In this document: in pieces, positions 1 to 12,482 of the stretch | How the letters are laid out: every line of letters begins with the position of its first letter | Numbering within the stretch: the stretch's first letter is position 1 | The notes under the pieces: model-generated | Database searches by the model: none | What the model was told of the DNA's origin: nothing | What the model saw: only the letters and a program-made list of their open reading frames with translations | Program-made: the position numbers and the translations under genes | DNA from: Plantago major | Taxonomy: Eukaryota > Streptophyta > Magnoliopsida > Lamiales > Plantaginaceae | Assembly (NCBI GenBank): GCA_026545765.1 | Contig: CM048841.1 | Location: forward strand, 7,289,145-7,353,144 | Length of the DNA stretch: 64,000 bases | Reading direction: 5' to 3'

Positions 1-824
1 ACATATAGTGGCTAACATGCCACGCACATTAACACAACGGTTAAAACAACAAATAAAGCATTGTAACATTTAAGCTGACCCGCAACTCATCGAAGTAAAA
101 AAGCCTTCATCCCTTCCGAGACATGTGACCACTTCTCGCCAACGCCAGTAACTCCCTCCCCTAAAATGTCGATCGAGTTCTAAGCATCGAGCCAAAAACT
201 GTTATCAATGAGAAAGACAAGAAACAAATATTCATTAGTATATATAGTTAAATCAATGGCATGTGACATATACTTGTCTTAAGTTATGTTCTACAAATGC
301 ATACTATGTACTTACTGTGCCTGGCCGTTAGGGAACAACACCGACTTCCCCTTTCACATAGCACCGGGTGTCAAAACTAAAAAGGGGCAATCGTCAGGGG
401 GTAAGTCAGCCCAGACATGTGACTGGCCCGTGCTGGCGCTCGGTGGAGTCTCAGGAACCGTATACTGGCTGCTCCCACCAATATCAAAGCCCATGAAGGA
501 CTACTCGCTCCACTGGGTGGTGTACTGCCTATACCAGAACCACCAGGGATCCCACTCAATGCGGGAGGACGGTATGTAGGTCTCCTATGCCGCGGCATCT
601 GCAAAAACATACAACAAATAGAGAAAAAATGTGTTAGTAAATTACCGTGAATTTGCATGTAAAACATATACATTTGACACCTAATCAAGCACAAAAATAT
701 GGGATAATCAACAACTAACAGTATATATACATATAATCTACCATACACACGTACCCTCGTCCTCCTCGCCTGTGGTTAAGTCTACATATTGGTCTTCATG
801 CAGCTCTATGAATTCATCACGAGC
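1..824 (-). other. Probable distal part of the CACTA element, no clear gene
   Basis: This stretch follows the DUF4216 part of the transposase on the minus strand and should still be CACTA DNA. A Pro/Ser/Gly-rich reading frame on the minus strand around 585-380 (TYRPPALSGIPGGSGIGS) could be a remnant of the transposase tail or of a second CACTA gene, but I do not recognise a domain. Nothing else can be supported. Confidence 0.3.
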
Positions 825-3800
825 CTATACAGGATTTCTCGCTGATTCATCAACAACCTCTTCTTGGTACGAGTTGGTGATTGAGTCGTCCCTCTGAACG
901 CACTCTACTCTGGAGCGGGCCCGTATATGTATCGCAGCCAACCAGTCCGCCTTATCTCGTTTCAGGCTTGGATATTCAATAAACACCACTTGGCGTGCTT
1001 GAGTCGCTAAGATAAACGGTTCGTACTTAGTACGGTACCTCCTCCTATGGTTAATGTCAACCATTTCATACTGCTCATGCTTCCTCGTACCAAGTGGAGT
1101 AGGATCATACCAGTCAACATCAAACAAAAAGGTTCTTTTCAAAGGCAGACCGGGATATTCAAGCCGCACAATTCATTTTAGCTTCCCGTAGAAATCATAC
1201 AAATCAGAAGCTGCATCTAGATCTTGCCCACTGACACACACCCCACAATTGCTTGTGGCCATGGTCGTGTCAGAATCAGTTGTGTGAAACCTGAGGCCAT
1301 TTACTATGTACGATGAGAATGTGGAGACCTTTCTGTTTGGTCCCTCTACTAAAGTTACTAAGTAAAGACATGTGACATTGTTGACAGGATCTCGGACATA
1401 CTCCTTGAACCAATCTGGAAATTCTGTTTCCAACTTCTCTTCAAGCTGTTCTTCAAGCGCGTCATCTGCCATTATTGGATTCTTCTCCAGACAACGCTCT
1501 TTGAAAACATTGTGGACACGATGATATGATTACATAGCTAGTAGTTAGAAGTTCAAATTTATGTGTTATAGTAAGAAAGCTACTCACCGAGTAAAAATCA
1601 CCATAAATTTGTCAACTTCAGCACAGTTCGAGAGGACATAATATTAGGCTGCCTTCAGGTCCCTATCCATCAGCCATTCTTTCTTTTCTTCTCCATAGGT
1701 CTCCCTGAGACCCTAAAAATTAAAATGGCAACGTCACCATCCTCTTGATCTTCGAATGTATCTGCGTTTCGAGACGTCCTAGATGTCTTTGTCGGCATGT
1801 GGTCCCCAAAGTAATAGGAGCGGAAGGTTCCAACTTCCTCTCGCACGTATGCATTAACAATCGATCCCTCAGGCCTACCTTTGTTGCTGACATACTTTCA
1901 ATTTCCCCAAGTATCTGAATTGCATATATATTTAGGTATGAGAATGTAACTTGGGAAAATTTAGACATTTTAAGTAAATTCAGACTTGGGAAAATTCACA
2001 CCTCTCGAAGGATACATCCATCGATACTTAACCAGTCCAGCAAGCCTCGATTCATGTGGGAGGTGAACCGGCAAGTGCTCCATAGAATCAAACTAGCTCG
2101 GTGGAAAGATACGCTCGAGCTTGCATAGAATCAATGGTATGTTGCTTTCAAGATTTGCTAACACTTGATTGTCAACCACCCTTGTGCATAAATTCTTGAA
2201 AAATAAGCTCAGCTGGTGAGAGCGATCCATACATGTTTCGGTAGCAGTTCTCAAAATGCAACCGGGAGAAGCCTCTCCATGAACACATGACAATCGTGGC
2301 TCTTCATCCCATACATCTTCGTCTTCTTCAAATCCACACACCGCCACAACTTCGAGGCATAATTGTCGGGGAACTTCAATCCCCTCACCCAATCAAACAG
2401 TTTGTTCCTAGATTCAGTGTCAATTGTATAGCATGCCTTGGGCCACTTGCCTTCATCATTCCGCTTTGTCAACTCAGGCCTTTTACACCATGTATCTAAC
2501 TCGGCTCTAGATTTAACGGTACCCTTTGTTTTTTCGGGAATGTTGCAAATCGTGTTGAAGTAGTTCTCGAACACGTTCTTCTCAATGTGCATGAAATCCA
2601 ACATGTGACGTGTAAGAAGGCTGCTCCAATAAGGCAAGTCCCAGAAGATGCTTCTCTTCTTCCATCCACATTTGTCGGCAATTTTCTTGTTATGCTTCTC
2701 CCACCCAAGTTCAGTCACTTTCATATGACCTAGCCTATCTATCTCGGCAAGTATTTCTGCACCAGTAAGTCGTCTCGGGGGCCCTTTCCTCTCTACTTTA
2801 TTTTTCAAGAACTGATTCCTGTTCTTCCTGAACGGATGGTTACTTAGTAGAAACCTACGATGATAATCAAACTAAGATTCCTTTCCGCTCTCCTTCAGTC
2901 TAAATCCATCAGTTTCCTCCAAACAATGTGGACAAGCATGAAAGCCATCAGTTTTCCTTCCAGATAGCATGGAGTACGCCGGAAAATCACTCACGGTCCA
3001 CAGTAGTGCTGCTCTCAAGGTGAAGTTCGTCTTGGTTGACACATCATATGCCGAGATACCATTTTCCCACAACTCAATCAGCTCCTTGATTAGGGGCTGC
3101 AAAAACACATCCGACTTGATCTTTGGATCTTCGCCCGCACCAACACGATCGAACATGAACGGTTCCTTCATGCACTCACCAGGGGGCAGGTTGTACAGTG
3201 TCAGCATCACTGGCCAACAAGAGTACTTCCGGTCACTTCCAAACGGGTTAAAACCACCCGTACAAAGCCCCAAACGTACATTTCTAGACTCGACTGCAAA
3301 CTCCGGATATGTCTTGTCGAACTCTTTCCATGCCGGTGAGTCTGATGGGTGCTCCATTCTATCCCCTGCATCCACCGGGATTACTCTCTCCTTGTGCCAC
3401 CGCAATTTATCGGCACAAGTACTTGAAGCGTACAACATCTTCGAACGAGGTGCTAGAGGGAAGTACCACATTTTCTTATGTGGGAGATTTTTCTTCTGGC
3501 GTTTCTTTGCAGCCCCCTCCTTGTAACGCTTGTAACGGTCCTTCCCACAGAACTTGCATACCAGTAGATCTACATCCTCTCCCCAATAGATCATGCATAT
3601 ATCCGGACAACAGTCTATGGTTTCCATAGGCAACCCCACCCCCCGCATCTTTTTCTTCGCTTGGTAAAAGTTGGTACGAACTAGGTTTTTTTCAGGACAA
3701 CACTCCGATATTAGTTGTAGGTAATTATTGAAGCTCGCTTCAGATTGCCTACCCTCGGCCTTACAACTCATTGGCCGAGCCAACAAAGATAACTCGGTGT

Positions 3801-4208
3801 GCTTCTTACACCCCGGCGAAATCGGCTTCTTTGATTCCAACAAGTCAAAGAACACCTGATCCTCGGGATTCGGTGGCTCCTCCACATCCCCCTCGGTGTC
3901 CATGAACTGAGGGCCAGCAACATTAAACAACAATTCTTCCAACCGTTCATGATCATAATTAGCATCAGATGTAGCCGTATTTTGAGTACTTCCGATCATA
4001 TTTTGCTGCTTTCTTTTACGCTTCCGAATATGCTCATAAGACTTGAACGGTATCGGTGTCTCACCATGATAACTCCATACCTCATACTCAGGCACGAACC
4101 CCTTACGTTTCAAGTGCTCGACGACTGTTGTAGGAGGCAAAAATTGCTTGTTCCTACATTTGTTGTGACTGCAAGGGCACTTCATCATCCCCCACTCAAA
4201 CAAGTAGT

Positions 4209-4213
4209 CTGTG
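4209..4213. repeat. Target-site duplication CTGTG, left of Copia A
   Basis: CTGTG directly precedes the TGTTAGG start of the Copia A left LTR and recurs at 16,396-16,400 directly after the terminal CCAACA. A 5-bp duplication is what Copia integrases make. It marks the insertion as a single event into the CACTA transposase exon. Confidence 0.85.
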
Positions 4214-5870
4214 TGTTAGGAATATCTGTTTAGATTTTGATCAGCAACCTAACGACTTATCTTAGCTCAGAAAGGTGGTTAGTACTCTTGGTTCATTTGA
4301 ACACTGTAAAAGAGGAAACTCACTAAGTATGATAGTCTAGCAAATCTTGTATAGGATGTTAGGTCTCAAAATGTAATTTTTATTTTCTAAAAGAAGACCA
4401 AGAAGAAGACTTCCAGCAGGAAAAGTTCAACGGATTTGAAGATTTGAAGATTGCACAAGATTGCTGAAGACAAAGGTTTTTCAGATACCTATGTCCAGAT
4501 ATCTTGAAGAAACAAGTGTTTCGAAACACAAGTGTTGCAAAAGATATTTGAGAATAAAAGGTTTCTGAGACAAGGAAAGTGCCCACAGATATCTACACTC
4601 AGATACCTTGGATATAAACTATGTTTCTGAAAGAGAAATATTTTATACCAAAGTTGTTTCAACAAATGGTATCTGGAGTTGTGATAATCGATGGATAAGA
4701 ACATGCAAAGTTTCAGAAAACTCTGATTGTATAAAGATCTCTGATACCATGCATAGTTCCGTTGGCATTACAGGACAAAATATAGTACAGTGCATTAAAT
4801 GCGCAGACAGAAATGTCTGAACAAAAACGGTAGCTTCTGAAGAAGAAGACAAACCTGCTACAGTACTATATTCAGATATCAATAGTTTGAAATTGAGTTA
4901 AGTCTAACGGATACTATTCAAACGGCACTCAAATTCATCTATAAATATCAACACTTAGACTGCTTGAGAACACACCTTAGACAACACAGAACTCATACTG
5001 AATATTCTCACAATCTCTCTCAAGCAAACTACTTACCTTCAAGCTTTCTGTTGCGACCAAAGCTCTTGATTCTAAGTAGCACAAAAGTTCTAAGTGTCCT
5101 GATCCTTAACGAGCATTATTATTTGTGAAAGAGTTGAACTAAGATTTCATATCTGAGCTTCATTCTCTTGAACACTTATCATAGACTTGGGTCAGTAGAG
5201 AACAAGATACCATACATTGAAAAGTGTATTAAGTATACTTGATTCATAGAGCTATCTGAATAACTGAATAAGTTATTTAAGAAGCTCACCTGACAAACAA
5301 ACCTAAAACCAACACCATATTTGGCGTGGAGTATAGGAAGTACTTAGTTTGGAAAACTAAGGAATAACTCCAAGGTTGCTGAGCACAGGAAGTACTTAGC
5401 TTGGGAAGCTAAGGAATAGCTCAAAAAGATTTCTGAATACAGGAAGTACTTGGCTATGAAAGCCGGGGAATAACTCAGGGGGGACACTTGGTTGGGAACC
5501 TAGTATATTTAGGAATCAAGAGAAGATATCTGTAAGGTTAACTCATTTATCTGTCTTAGTGGATTCTAGGTCTGAGAAAGGCCGAAGTGGATTAGTTGAA
5601 GGATTACGCCACCTTCAGATACCACTATAAAAAGACTTGTGTTATTTACTTTCTGCAGTTTATTACTTGCTTTACTTATCTTGCAAAGTACTTACACACA
5701 TCTTACTGAGCACGTGCACTTATCACATAAAAGTCTTTCGCTCTTTGAAATTAAGTATCAGATATCTACACAGATATCTAAGAAACTGTGTTTATCGACA
5801 AAAGTTTTAAAAGACTATTCAACCCCCCCCCCCCCTCCAGTCTTTTACTTTCCCATTATCTGGACCAACA
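4214..5870 (+). repeat. Copia A left (5') LTR
   Basis: Starts TGTTAGGAATATC and ends GGACCAACA, so the ends are the usual TG...CA with a TGTT/AACA inverted terminus. It holds three tandem units of 52-54 bp (5,335-5,490) and, 35 bp before its end, a C-run (5,823-5,835) flanked by the complementary arms AAAAGACT (5,809-5,816) and AGTCTTTT (5,839-5,846). It is recognisably the same LTR family as the 1.43 kb LTRs of Copia C. Confidence 0.85.
5335..5490 (+). repeat. Three tandem 52-54 bp units in the Copia A LTR
   Basis: Units start with AGGAAGTACTT at 5,335, 5,387 and 5,441. Each holds a short stem, clearest as ACTTAGCTTGGGAAGCTAAG in unit two, followed by GAATAACTC or GAATAGCTC. The Copia C LTRs have two such units. 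Confidence 0.75.
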
Positions 5871-5872
5871 AG

Positions 5873-5884
5873 TGGTATCAGAGC
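5873..5884 (+). other. Copia A primer-binding site
   Basis: TGGTATCAGAGC lies two bases after the LTR end. This is complementary to the 3' end of plant initiator Met-tRNA, the standard primer of plant Copia elements. Confidence 0.9.
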
Positions 5885-5988
5885 GGGAGGTTCCCAAGCC
5901 TTCTGCACTGAACCTAGATCTCAGATAAGTGCCCACTAACTGCTTTTCATCTACACTTGATTTGTTTGTTTAGTGTGTTTGCTGCAGG

Positions 5989-7642
5989 ATGTCTTTAAGT
6001 GACGCCCCAATTCTCAAGCCAGAGAATTATGAGAAATGGAAGAACAACATGATGTTCCACCTACTAGTGAAGTTATTTACGAACCAAAGCCCAGAGAGCT
6101 CTGGACATCGAAAGATGCCAAGAGAAATCAACTGGATGGTCAGGCTCGTAATATCATCATACGTTCTACTCCAGAGCACATGCAGTGTAAACTGTGGGGT
6201 GCAAAAACGGCGAAAGTGGCCTGGCAACTGATTGAAGAAATCATGCAGCCTTGAAAACAAAGGAAAACAAGTTCGAAGTTTTGAAGCTCAAATTCCAAAA
6301 CTTTAAACAAGGTCCCACAGAGACTCTTGAAGAACTAGATTTCCGGTTTACAACACTTATGAGTGACATGGCTGCACTTGGTGAAAGTAATAGATATACC
6401 CAGTCAAAAAAGATTAAAACTATTGTGAGGAGTCTAAATCATAACTGGGAACACACAAAGTTTTTCTACTTTAACCAAGGAATGCCAGATATCACTCCTG
6501 TAGAACTTTTCTCTCATCTTGCCACTGTTGACTATGAGACAACTCAAAGAGAATAAACAACTGAGAAGTTGCAGAATGTTGCTTTAGTTGCTTAAGGAAC
6601 TTCTGACAAAAATAAAGGCAAGGAAGTGACTGAGGATGCTCTTGCTGTAAAGCAAATGGGAAAATATGTCAGTCGAGAAATTGAGAGAAGAAAAGCCAAA
6701 GAAAAGCTAAAAAAGCATCTAGGCTCAAACTACCACCAGTACAAAAGTATGCAAAGCTCGCTGAACAAGTCGGCTCAGAAAGCATCAAGTACTGAGGAAG
6801 CAGAAATCGGAAACGATATCTGTTTCTATTGTCAGAAACCTGGTCATTTCAAGAAGGATTGCCCTGTCCTCAACAAACTAAAGACAGGTGACAAGAAAGA
6901 CAGAAGAATCTTCAAAAGAAGTCAGAGAGCTATGCTCACTGAAGAAAGGAAAAAGATTCGAATCCAACTGGATGCTCTAGATATTGAATCTGATTCTGAG
7001 GATGAGGATTCAGATGATTCCGCACTGCCTTCCCGTAAATGCGGTGTCTCTCATGAAGTAATTGACTTTGATCAAAAGAAGAAAGAAGTGTGTGGAATGG
7101 CTGAAGAAATCATTCCAGATATCTCCAACATTGAACCTTGTCTAATGGCTGATGAGGTAACACATACTTCCTGTTATACTTATGAAAGTGATGAAGATGG
7201 AATCAATGATCTGGAAAAACTCAAAAGAGAACTTGATCTCTACGAAAGAGAATTTCTAATGATCCGAGCTAGAGCCGAAAGTTTTGAAGAAGAAAAGAAT
7301 TCTCTTGAAAAGGAAAATTCTCAATTAATCAAGATATCTGAGAAAAAAGATGCTGAAAATGCATTTCTCAAGGCTCAGATATCTGAGACCGAAAAGTCAC
7401 ATAAAGAAGCAATGGCCAATCTTCAAAAAAAATGTGAAGATCTTCTTTCTAAGAATAAGGAACTCAAAAAGAAAGAACTATCTTTTCAATCTTATGCAAA
7501 AGCTAGTGACACTCTTACTGAAGTACAATCTTATTTAAGAGATCCTTCAGAAAAGAGAGGAATTGGGCTGGACACACACACAGACAGTTCCACCACTCTG
7601 AATAAGAGTAATGAAGGACGAACATTTGCTCAAAGAAGGTGA
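5989..7642 (+). pseudogene. Copia A gag region
   Basis: The gag of the element, which would form the virus-like particle. It opens with MSLSDAPILKPENYEKWKNN, followed by the UBN2-type capsid region (FEVLKLKFQNFKQGPTETLE), a zinc knuckle (CFYCQKPGHFKKDCP at about 6,824-6,868) and a long acidic then coiled-coil stretch (about 6,960-7,540; for example LEKLKRELDLYEREFL). The long tail after the knuckle is unusual for simple Copia gag and is shared with Copia C. The copy is broken. Confidence 0.8.
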
Positions 7643-8361
7643 TTCCCAAACAATCTATAGTATCGATCAGAAAGCTAAGATTGTCGACAAAGGAAAGGCA
7701 GTTGCGACCAAGCCTTTGTGGGAAAAACAAGTCTAAAGGAAAAATGTGGGAAATGTCTCTGAAAAGAAACATAATACTGAAAAGTGTAATCACCCACAGT
7801 ACTATGTCTCTCAAAAAGGAAAAATTGCAGGAGCTGACAAATTCTCCTGTGTCACGTTTTCTGGAAAGAAAATAGATTATCCAGAGACAAGCAAAGCCGC
7901 TGAGAAGAGATCTCAGATAGCACCAGATGCTCGAAACGGTATTGGCTATAAAGCCATCGGGAAACAACTTGCTTGTGAATACAAACAAGAGCAAGAACGA
8001 TGGTTAAAAGCTAGAATTGCTCACAAAGAATTATCGGTGGAAGATAAATCAAGCCACTGAAAATCTGAGTGCCAGGGCTAGAAGAAATCTGGCTAGGAAA
8101 GCTAAGTCTGCTGAGAAGCAGACTCAGAAACCTGACAGGTATCTGAAAGCACCAAATGGAGCACCAAGGAACACACCAAGGAAGAAAATAGTTCTTAACA
8201 ACAATGATACAAATCATTTAACTATGATTCCTCCTTATGTTCCTGTTAGACAAAAGAATGTTTCTAAGAAATTCATTCAAAAATGGATTCCTACTGGAAG
8301 ATTCTTTAGTCCAGATAGTTCCATTGTTGGTATGAGAACCTAATCTTCCGTTTCCTGTTTT
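7643..8361 (+). other. Copia A gag-pol linker, degraded coding DNA
   Basis: Basic, lysine- and arginine-rich coding remnants (for example ENLSARARRNLARKAKSAEK at about 8,056-8,115) that match the corresponding linker of Copia C at 58,500-59,000. They lie between the gag coiled coil and the protease. No domain is recognised. Confidence 0.6.
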
Positions 8362-11300
8362 GTGCAGAACACTCTAAAGACTAATTCAAAGTGGCATTTT
8401 GATAGTGGATGTGGGAAGCACATGACAGGAGACAAAGCAAATCTGATTGACTACAAAAGTTGCAATGATGGACCAATTATCAGGTTTGCTGGAGGAGATG
8501 AAAATCCAACCATATGTTTTGGCAATTTGAAGTTTGGAGCCCTTACAATCTCTGAAGTACTTCATGTAAAGGGATTGAAATATAATCTCCTAAGCATGAG
8601 TCAACTAGTGGACAAAGGGTACACTGTCAAGATCAAGTCAAAACTATGTAAAGTGATTGACAATGAGTCAAAGCAGACAGTCTTGGTTGCAAGGCGTAAA
8701 GGAAATCTTTATGTTGCTGATTGGGCATCCGCCACAACCGAAGAATGTCTCATGTTGAGTCAATCTGGCCACACTGAAGAAAATTGGCTATGGCATAAAA
8801 GAATGAGTCACTTGAATTTCAAAACTCTGAATAAGCTAGCCAAGAAAGAGTTGGTGGTTGGTTTACCCAAAATGACATATAGAAAAGAAGGTGTATGCTC
8901 AGCTTGCCAAATGGGAAAACAATCCAAAACATCTTTCAAGTCTAAAACTAGACATTCCAGTGAAAGGCCACTGGAATCCTCAGTAACTAGTTATGCAGGA
9001 AAGAAGTATGGTCTGGTTGTTGTTGATGATTACTCAAGATTTACTTGGGTTGTCTTTCTCAAACACAAATCTGATGCAAGGGTTGAGATACCTAACTTGC
9101 TGAATAAGCTCGAAGTCATGAAAAATGACAAGGTATGTCGTAATCGCAGACCATGGTACCGAGTTTGTGAACCGAAGACATCAAAGAGTTTTGTACTGCA
9201 AGGTATACAACATCAACTATCTTCAGAAGAACACCACAACAAAATGGTGTTCTTTGAAAGAAAGAATAGGACCACGAAAAGCGGCAAGAACAATGCTTGA
9301 CCTTTGAAATAAGTGAAATTTATTGGGTTGAAGCTGTAAACACAGCGTGCTACACTCAAAATAGATGTCTGATTAACAAACACCATGACAAAACTCCTTA
9401 CGAGCTTTTCATTGGTAGACCCCCTAGTATCAAACATCTAAGAGTGTTTGGTTGCAGATGTTTTATTCTTAATAATGGAAAAGAATACTTGAGAACATTT
9501 CAACCAAAGGCAGATGAAGGAGTATTTCTTGGTTATTCTCTGAATAGCAAAGCCTACTGTAATCTACAAAAAGCAAAAGATCGAAGAATCTGTTCATGTA
9601 GAGTTCTATGAAGGAAACAAGAAAGTACTCTTAAATGATGATCTCTCAGATAGGTTCAAAGAACTAATGATTGAAGACTCTGAAAAAGGATCCTCTAAAG
9701 GAAACAATTCTACCATTCAAATAGAGGATGAGTCTGACGATGAAAAGCAACCTATGCTTAGTAACAACCAGATGACTCTAAGACATGATGAAGAATTTTC
9801 TATGAGAATTTCAGAAATGGAACAGGTTACTGAGAACCTTCATCATGGAGAGGTATCTGAAAATGAGATTGCTGAAATGCAAGGTTCAGATATCTCTAAC
9901 ACTGAAAAAGTGTCAGATATCTATGGCATTTCCCATGTGTCAGATATCTTAGATACTGCACAAGTATCTCATCAAGATCATATTGATTCACATACAAATC
10001 AAAATGATATTGATCCTACTAGTTCAAAACCCATTATGAAATGGATAAGAAATCATCCTGCAAAGGATGTGATTGGTCCCATAGACCAAGGAGTTAGAAC
10101 TAGAAGAGCAATTGCTGAAAAAGCAAATTGTCTCTATGGATGTTTCATCTCAAACATTGAACCAAAGACTATAGAAGAAGCATTAAAGGATCAAGATTGG
10201 ATCTCTGCAATGCAAGAAGAGTTGGATCAATTTGAGAGAAACAAAGTCTGGAAACTGGTTCCATTTGATGACGGAATATCTGTAATCGGAACCAAGTGGG
10301 TTTTCAGAAACAAAATGAATGAGTCTGGTGAAATAACCAGAAACAAAGCTAGGTTGGTTGCCAAGGGATTCACCCAGACTGAAGGACTAGATTTTGATGA
10401 ATCTTATGCACCAGTTGCAAGATTGGATGCAATAAGACTCTTTCTAGCCTTTGCAGCTCATAATGACTTTACAGTGTATCAAATGAATGTCAAGAGTGCA
10501 TTTCTAAATGGTGAACTTGCTGAGGAAGTCTATGTTGAGCAACCACCAGGTTTTGAAGTTTCGTTAGAAAGTAGGATGGTCTATAAGCTTCAGAAAGCTC
10601 TGTATGGGCTGAAACAAGCTCCAAGAGCATGGTATGATACATTGGCCAGATACCAACTCGAAAGTGGTTTCAAGAAAGGAGATGTTGATAAAACACTCCT
10701 CACATTGAACCATGATAGGAAACTACTTTTAGTTCAAGTATACGTTGATGACATTATATTTGGATCTAAAGACAAGCAACTTTGTGAAGACTTTGCTGAA
10801 CTCATGAAAAGTAAATTCGAGATGAGCATGATGGGAGAATTGAATTACTTTCTAGGACTGCAAGTCAAGCAACTCAATGATGGAATATTCATTAGTTAAA
10901 CAAAGTATGCAAAAGACATGCTCAACAAGTTTAATCTAAAGCCTTCTGAAAAGAATGCTAAGATACCTATGAGCATTGGAACCAAAATGACCTATACTGA
11001 ATCTGACAAGAGTGTTGAAGAACACAAGTATAGGAAATTGATTGGGTCTCTACTATACCTCATTGCAAGTAGACCGGATATTCAATATGCAGTTGGAGTG
11101 TGTGCCAGATTCCAGACAAATCCAATGCAATCACACTACAACATTGCTATGAAGATATTAAGGTATGTAAAGGGTACTGTAGAAATTGGATTGTGGTATC
11201 CAAAAGATAGTGGATTGAGTTTGGTTGGCTATTCAGATGCAGACTATGTTGGATCATTGTTTGATAGAAAAAGCACCTCAGGAACTTGTCAATTTCTTGG

Positions 11301-11697
11301 TGCTAGATTAATATCTTAGTTCAGCAAGAAACAAAACTCAATTGCCACATCTACCACAGAGGCTGAATATATTGCTGCGGGATGTTGCGCTTCACAAATA
11401 TTGTGGATACAACAACAACTCAGAGACTATGGATTCAATGAAGAGAAAACTCCCATTTTCTGTGACAACACAAGTGCTATTGCCATAACTCAGAACCCTA
11501 AGTTTCATGCTAGAACAGAGCACATTGATGTTAGATACCACTTCATCAGAGACCACATTGAAAAAGGCAATATAGAGATACTCAAGATTGACACTGAAGA
11601 CCAACTTGCAGATATCTTCACTAAGCCACTACAAGAAAGTAGATTCTTAGCCTTAAGACACAGTCTTGGACTAATGGAGCTACCAAAGAACTGAAAA
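8362..11697 (+). pseudogene. Copia A pol region (protease, integrase, RT, RNase H)
   Basis: Copia-order polyprotein region. Protease active-site motif FDSGCGKHMTG lies near 8,400. The pre-integrase HHCC zinc site (WLWHKRMSHLN ... CSACQMGKQ) lies near 8,790-8,930, and the integrase core (YGLVVVDDYSRFTWV) near 9,010. RT begins with [12 protein letters not shown] and includes [38 protein letters not shown] and the YVDD catalytic motif near 10,742. RNase H follows, with GYSDADYVGS near 11,230 and HIDVRYHFIRD near 11,521. It ends at about 11,694. It is a broken fossil with several interruptions. Confidence 0.85.
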
Positions 11698-11741
11698 AGT
11701 TCAGATATCTGAAGAAGATATCAAAGGAGGGAGAAAAGAAA

Positions 11742-11850
11742 TCTGGAACGGGTATCCAGACAAGAGAAGAGGTATTTGGAACGGGTATCTAGAAACCAAA
11801 GGCTAAAGGGTAAAATGACTATTTGAAGATCTCTGAAACGGGTACTCAGA
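11742..11850 (+). repeat. Three copies of a hairpin motif in the Copia A spacer
   Basis: TCTGGAACGGGTATCCAGA at 11,742-11,760, a variant at 11,775-11,793 and another at 11,832-11,850, sharing the core AACGGGTA. In the first the arms pair perfectly, and in the third (TCTGA/TCAGA) they also pair, although the arm sequence has changed. Confidence 0.65.
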
Positions 11851-12292
11851 TATATAGGTCACTCAGTGAGGGGGAACACAAAAGAGAATAGTACAACTGT
11901 CTGCAGTCAACTACTATCTTGAAATTTGAATTATTTCTATCTTTGTGAAAAACTTTGAAAAGACAACAAGTATAAGATAGAATCAGATACAACAGTGTTC
12001 TCGTTCACACAGAAACGTGATTCAGATAGCTAATAGTCAACATTCATTAAATGGGCACAATTAAAATTGTTGATTGTGATCATTGCTGAAGAAGCAATGG
12101 TGACCCTTGATGAAATGGGCGATTGATCTTTACGGCGGAGATTAATTCTCTGTAAATAGTGGACTGTTGAAATTCCAGCATGGCCCACTATGCATTTATT
12201 GCCAAACAAGCTTTTACCCACGCCTGTCTGCAATACACAGATACTTACACACAAAATTGATTTGTATGTATATGTCTGTTGAGATTTCATTG

Positions 12293-12304
12293 CTATATAT
12301 ATAG
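12293..12304 (+). promoter_or_regulatory. TATA-like box before the accessory gene of Copia A
   Basis: CTATATATATAG, a perfect palindrome, 178 bp before the ATG at 12,483. The same 12-mer lies 198 bp before the equivalent ATG in Copia C, with related flanks, while surrounding bases have diverged. A separate internal promoter is an inference. Confidence 0.5.
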
Positions 12305-12482
12305 AATTTTGGTAAAAGAAATCACTTTCGCCTAATCCAACATTCCGACTTGCACAAGAATAGCAAGAACCATTCTATCCTCTCTGCAAATCTCTGCTCC
12401 CAAATTAGTTTTTCTGCAAAGAATCACTAATCTTACACCTCAATCTCTTTCAAACTTCGAAAAACTTACGATATATAAAGAG

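Larger units (their letters stand above)
11698..12482 (+). other. Copia A spacer between RNase H and accessory region
   Basis: Non-coding. It contains three copies of a short hairpin motif (11,742-11,760, 11,775-11,793 and 11,832-11,850), a polypurine stretch GTGAGGGGGAACA near 11,867, and a TATA-like box at 12,293-12,304. The corresponding spacer of Copia C keeps one copy of the hairpin, the TATA-like box and a shared CATGGCCCACTA segment (about 12,179 here). Confidence 0.65.

Noticed and set aside
286-748. Overlapping open frames on both strands near the left edge
   Set aside because: No recognisable domain or start context, low-complexity composition; more likely CACTA remnants than genes.
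2969-3629. Plus-strand open frames of up to 185 codons inside the CACTA transposase
   Set aside because: They are antisense shadows of the Transposase_21 coding region, whose minus-strand reading has clear family motifs.
7515-7994. Minus-strand open frame of 159 codons that looks membrane-like
   Set aside because: Antisense of a Lys/Glu-rich gag segment; the apparent hydrophobicity is the usual complement effect.
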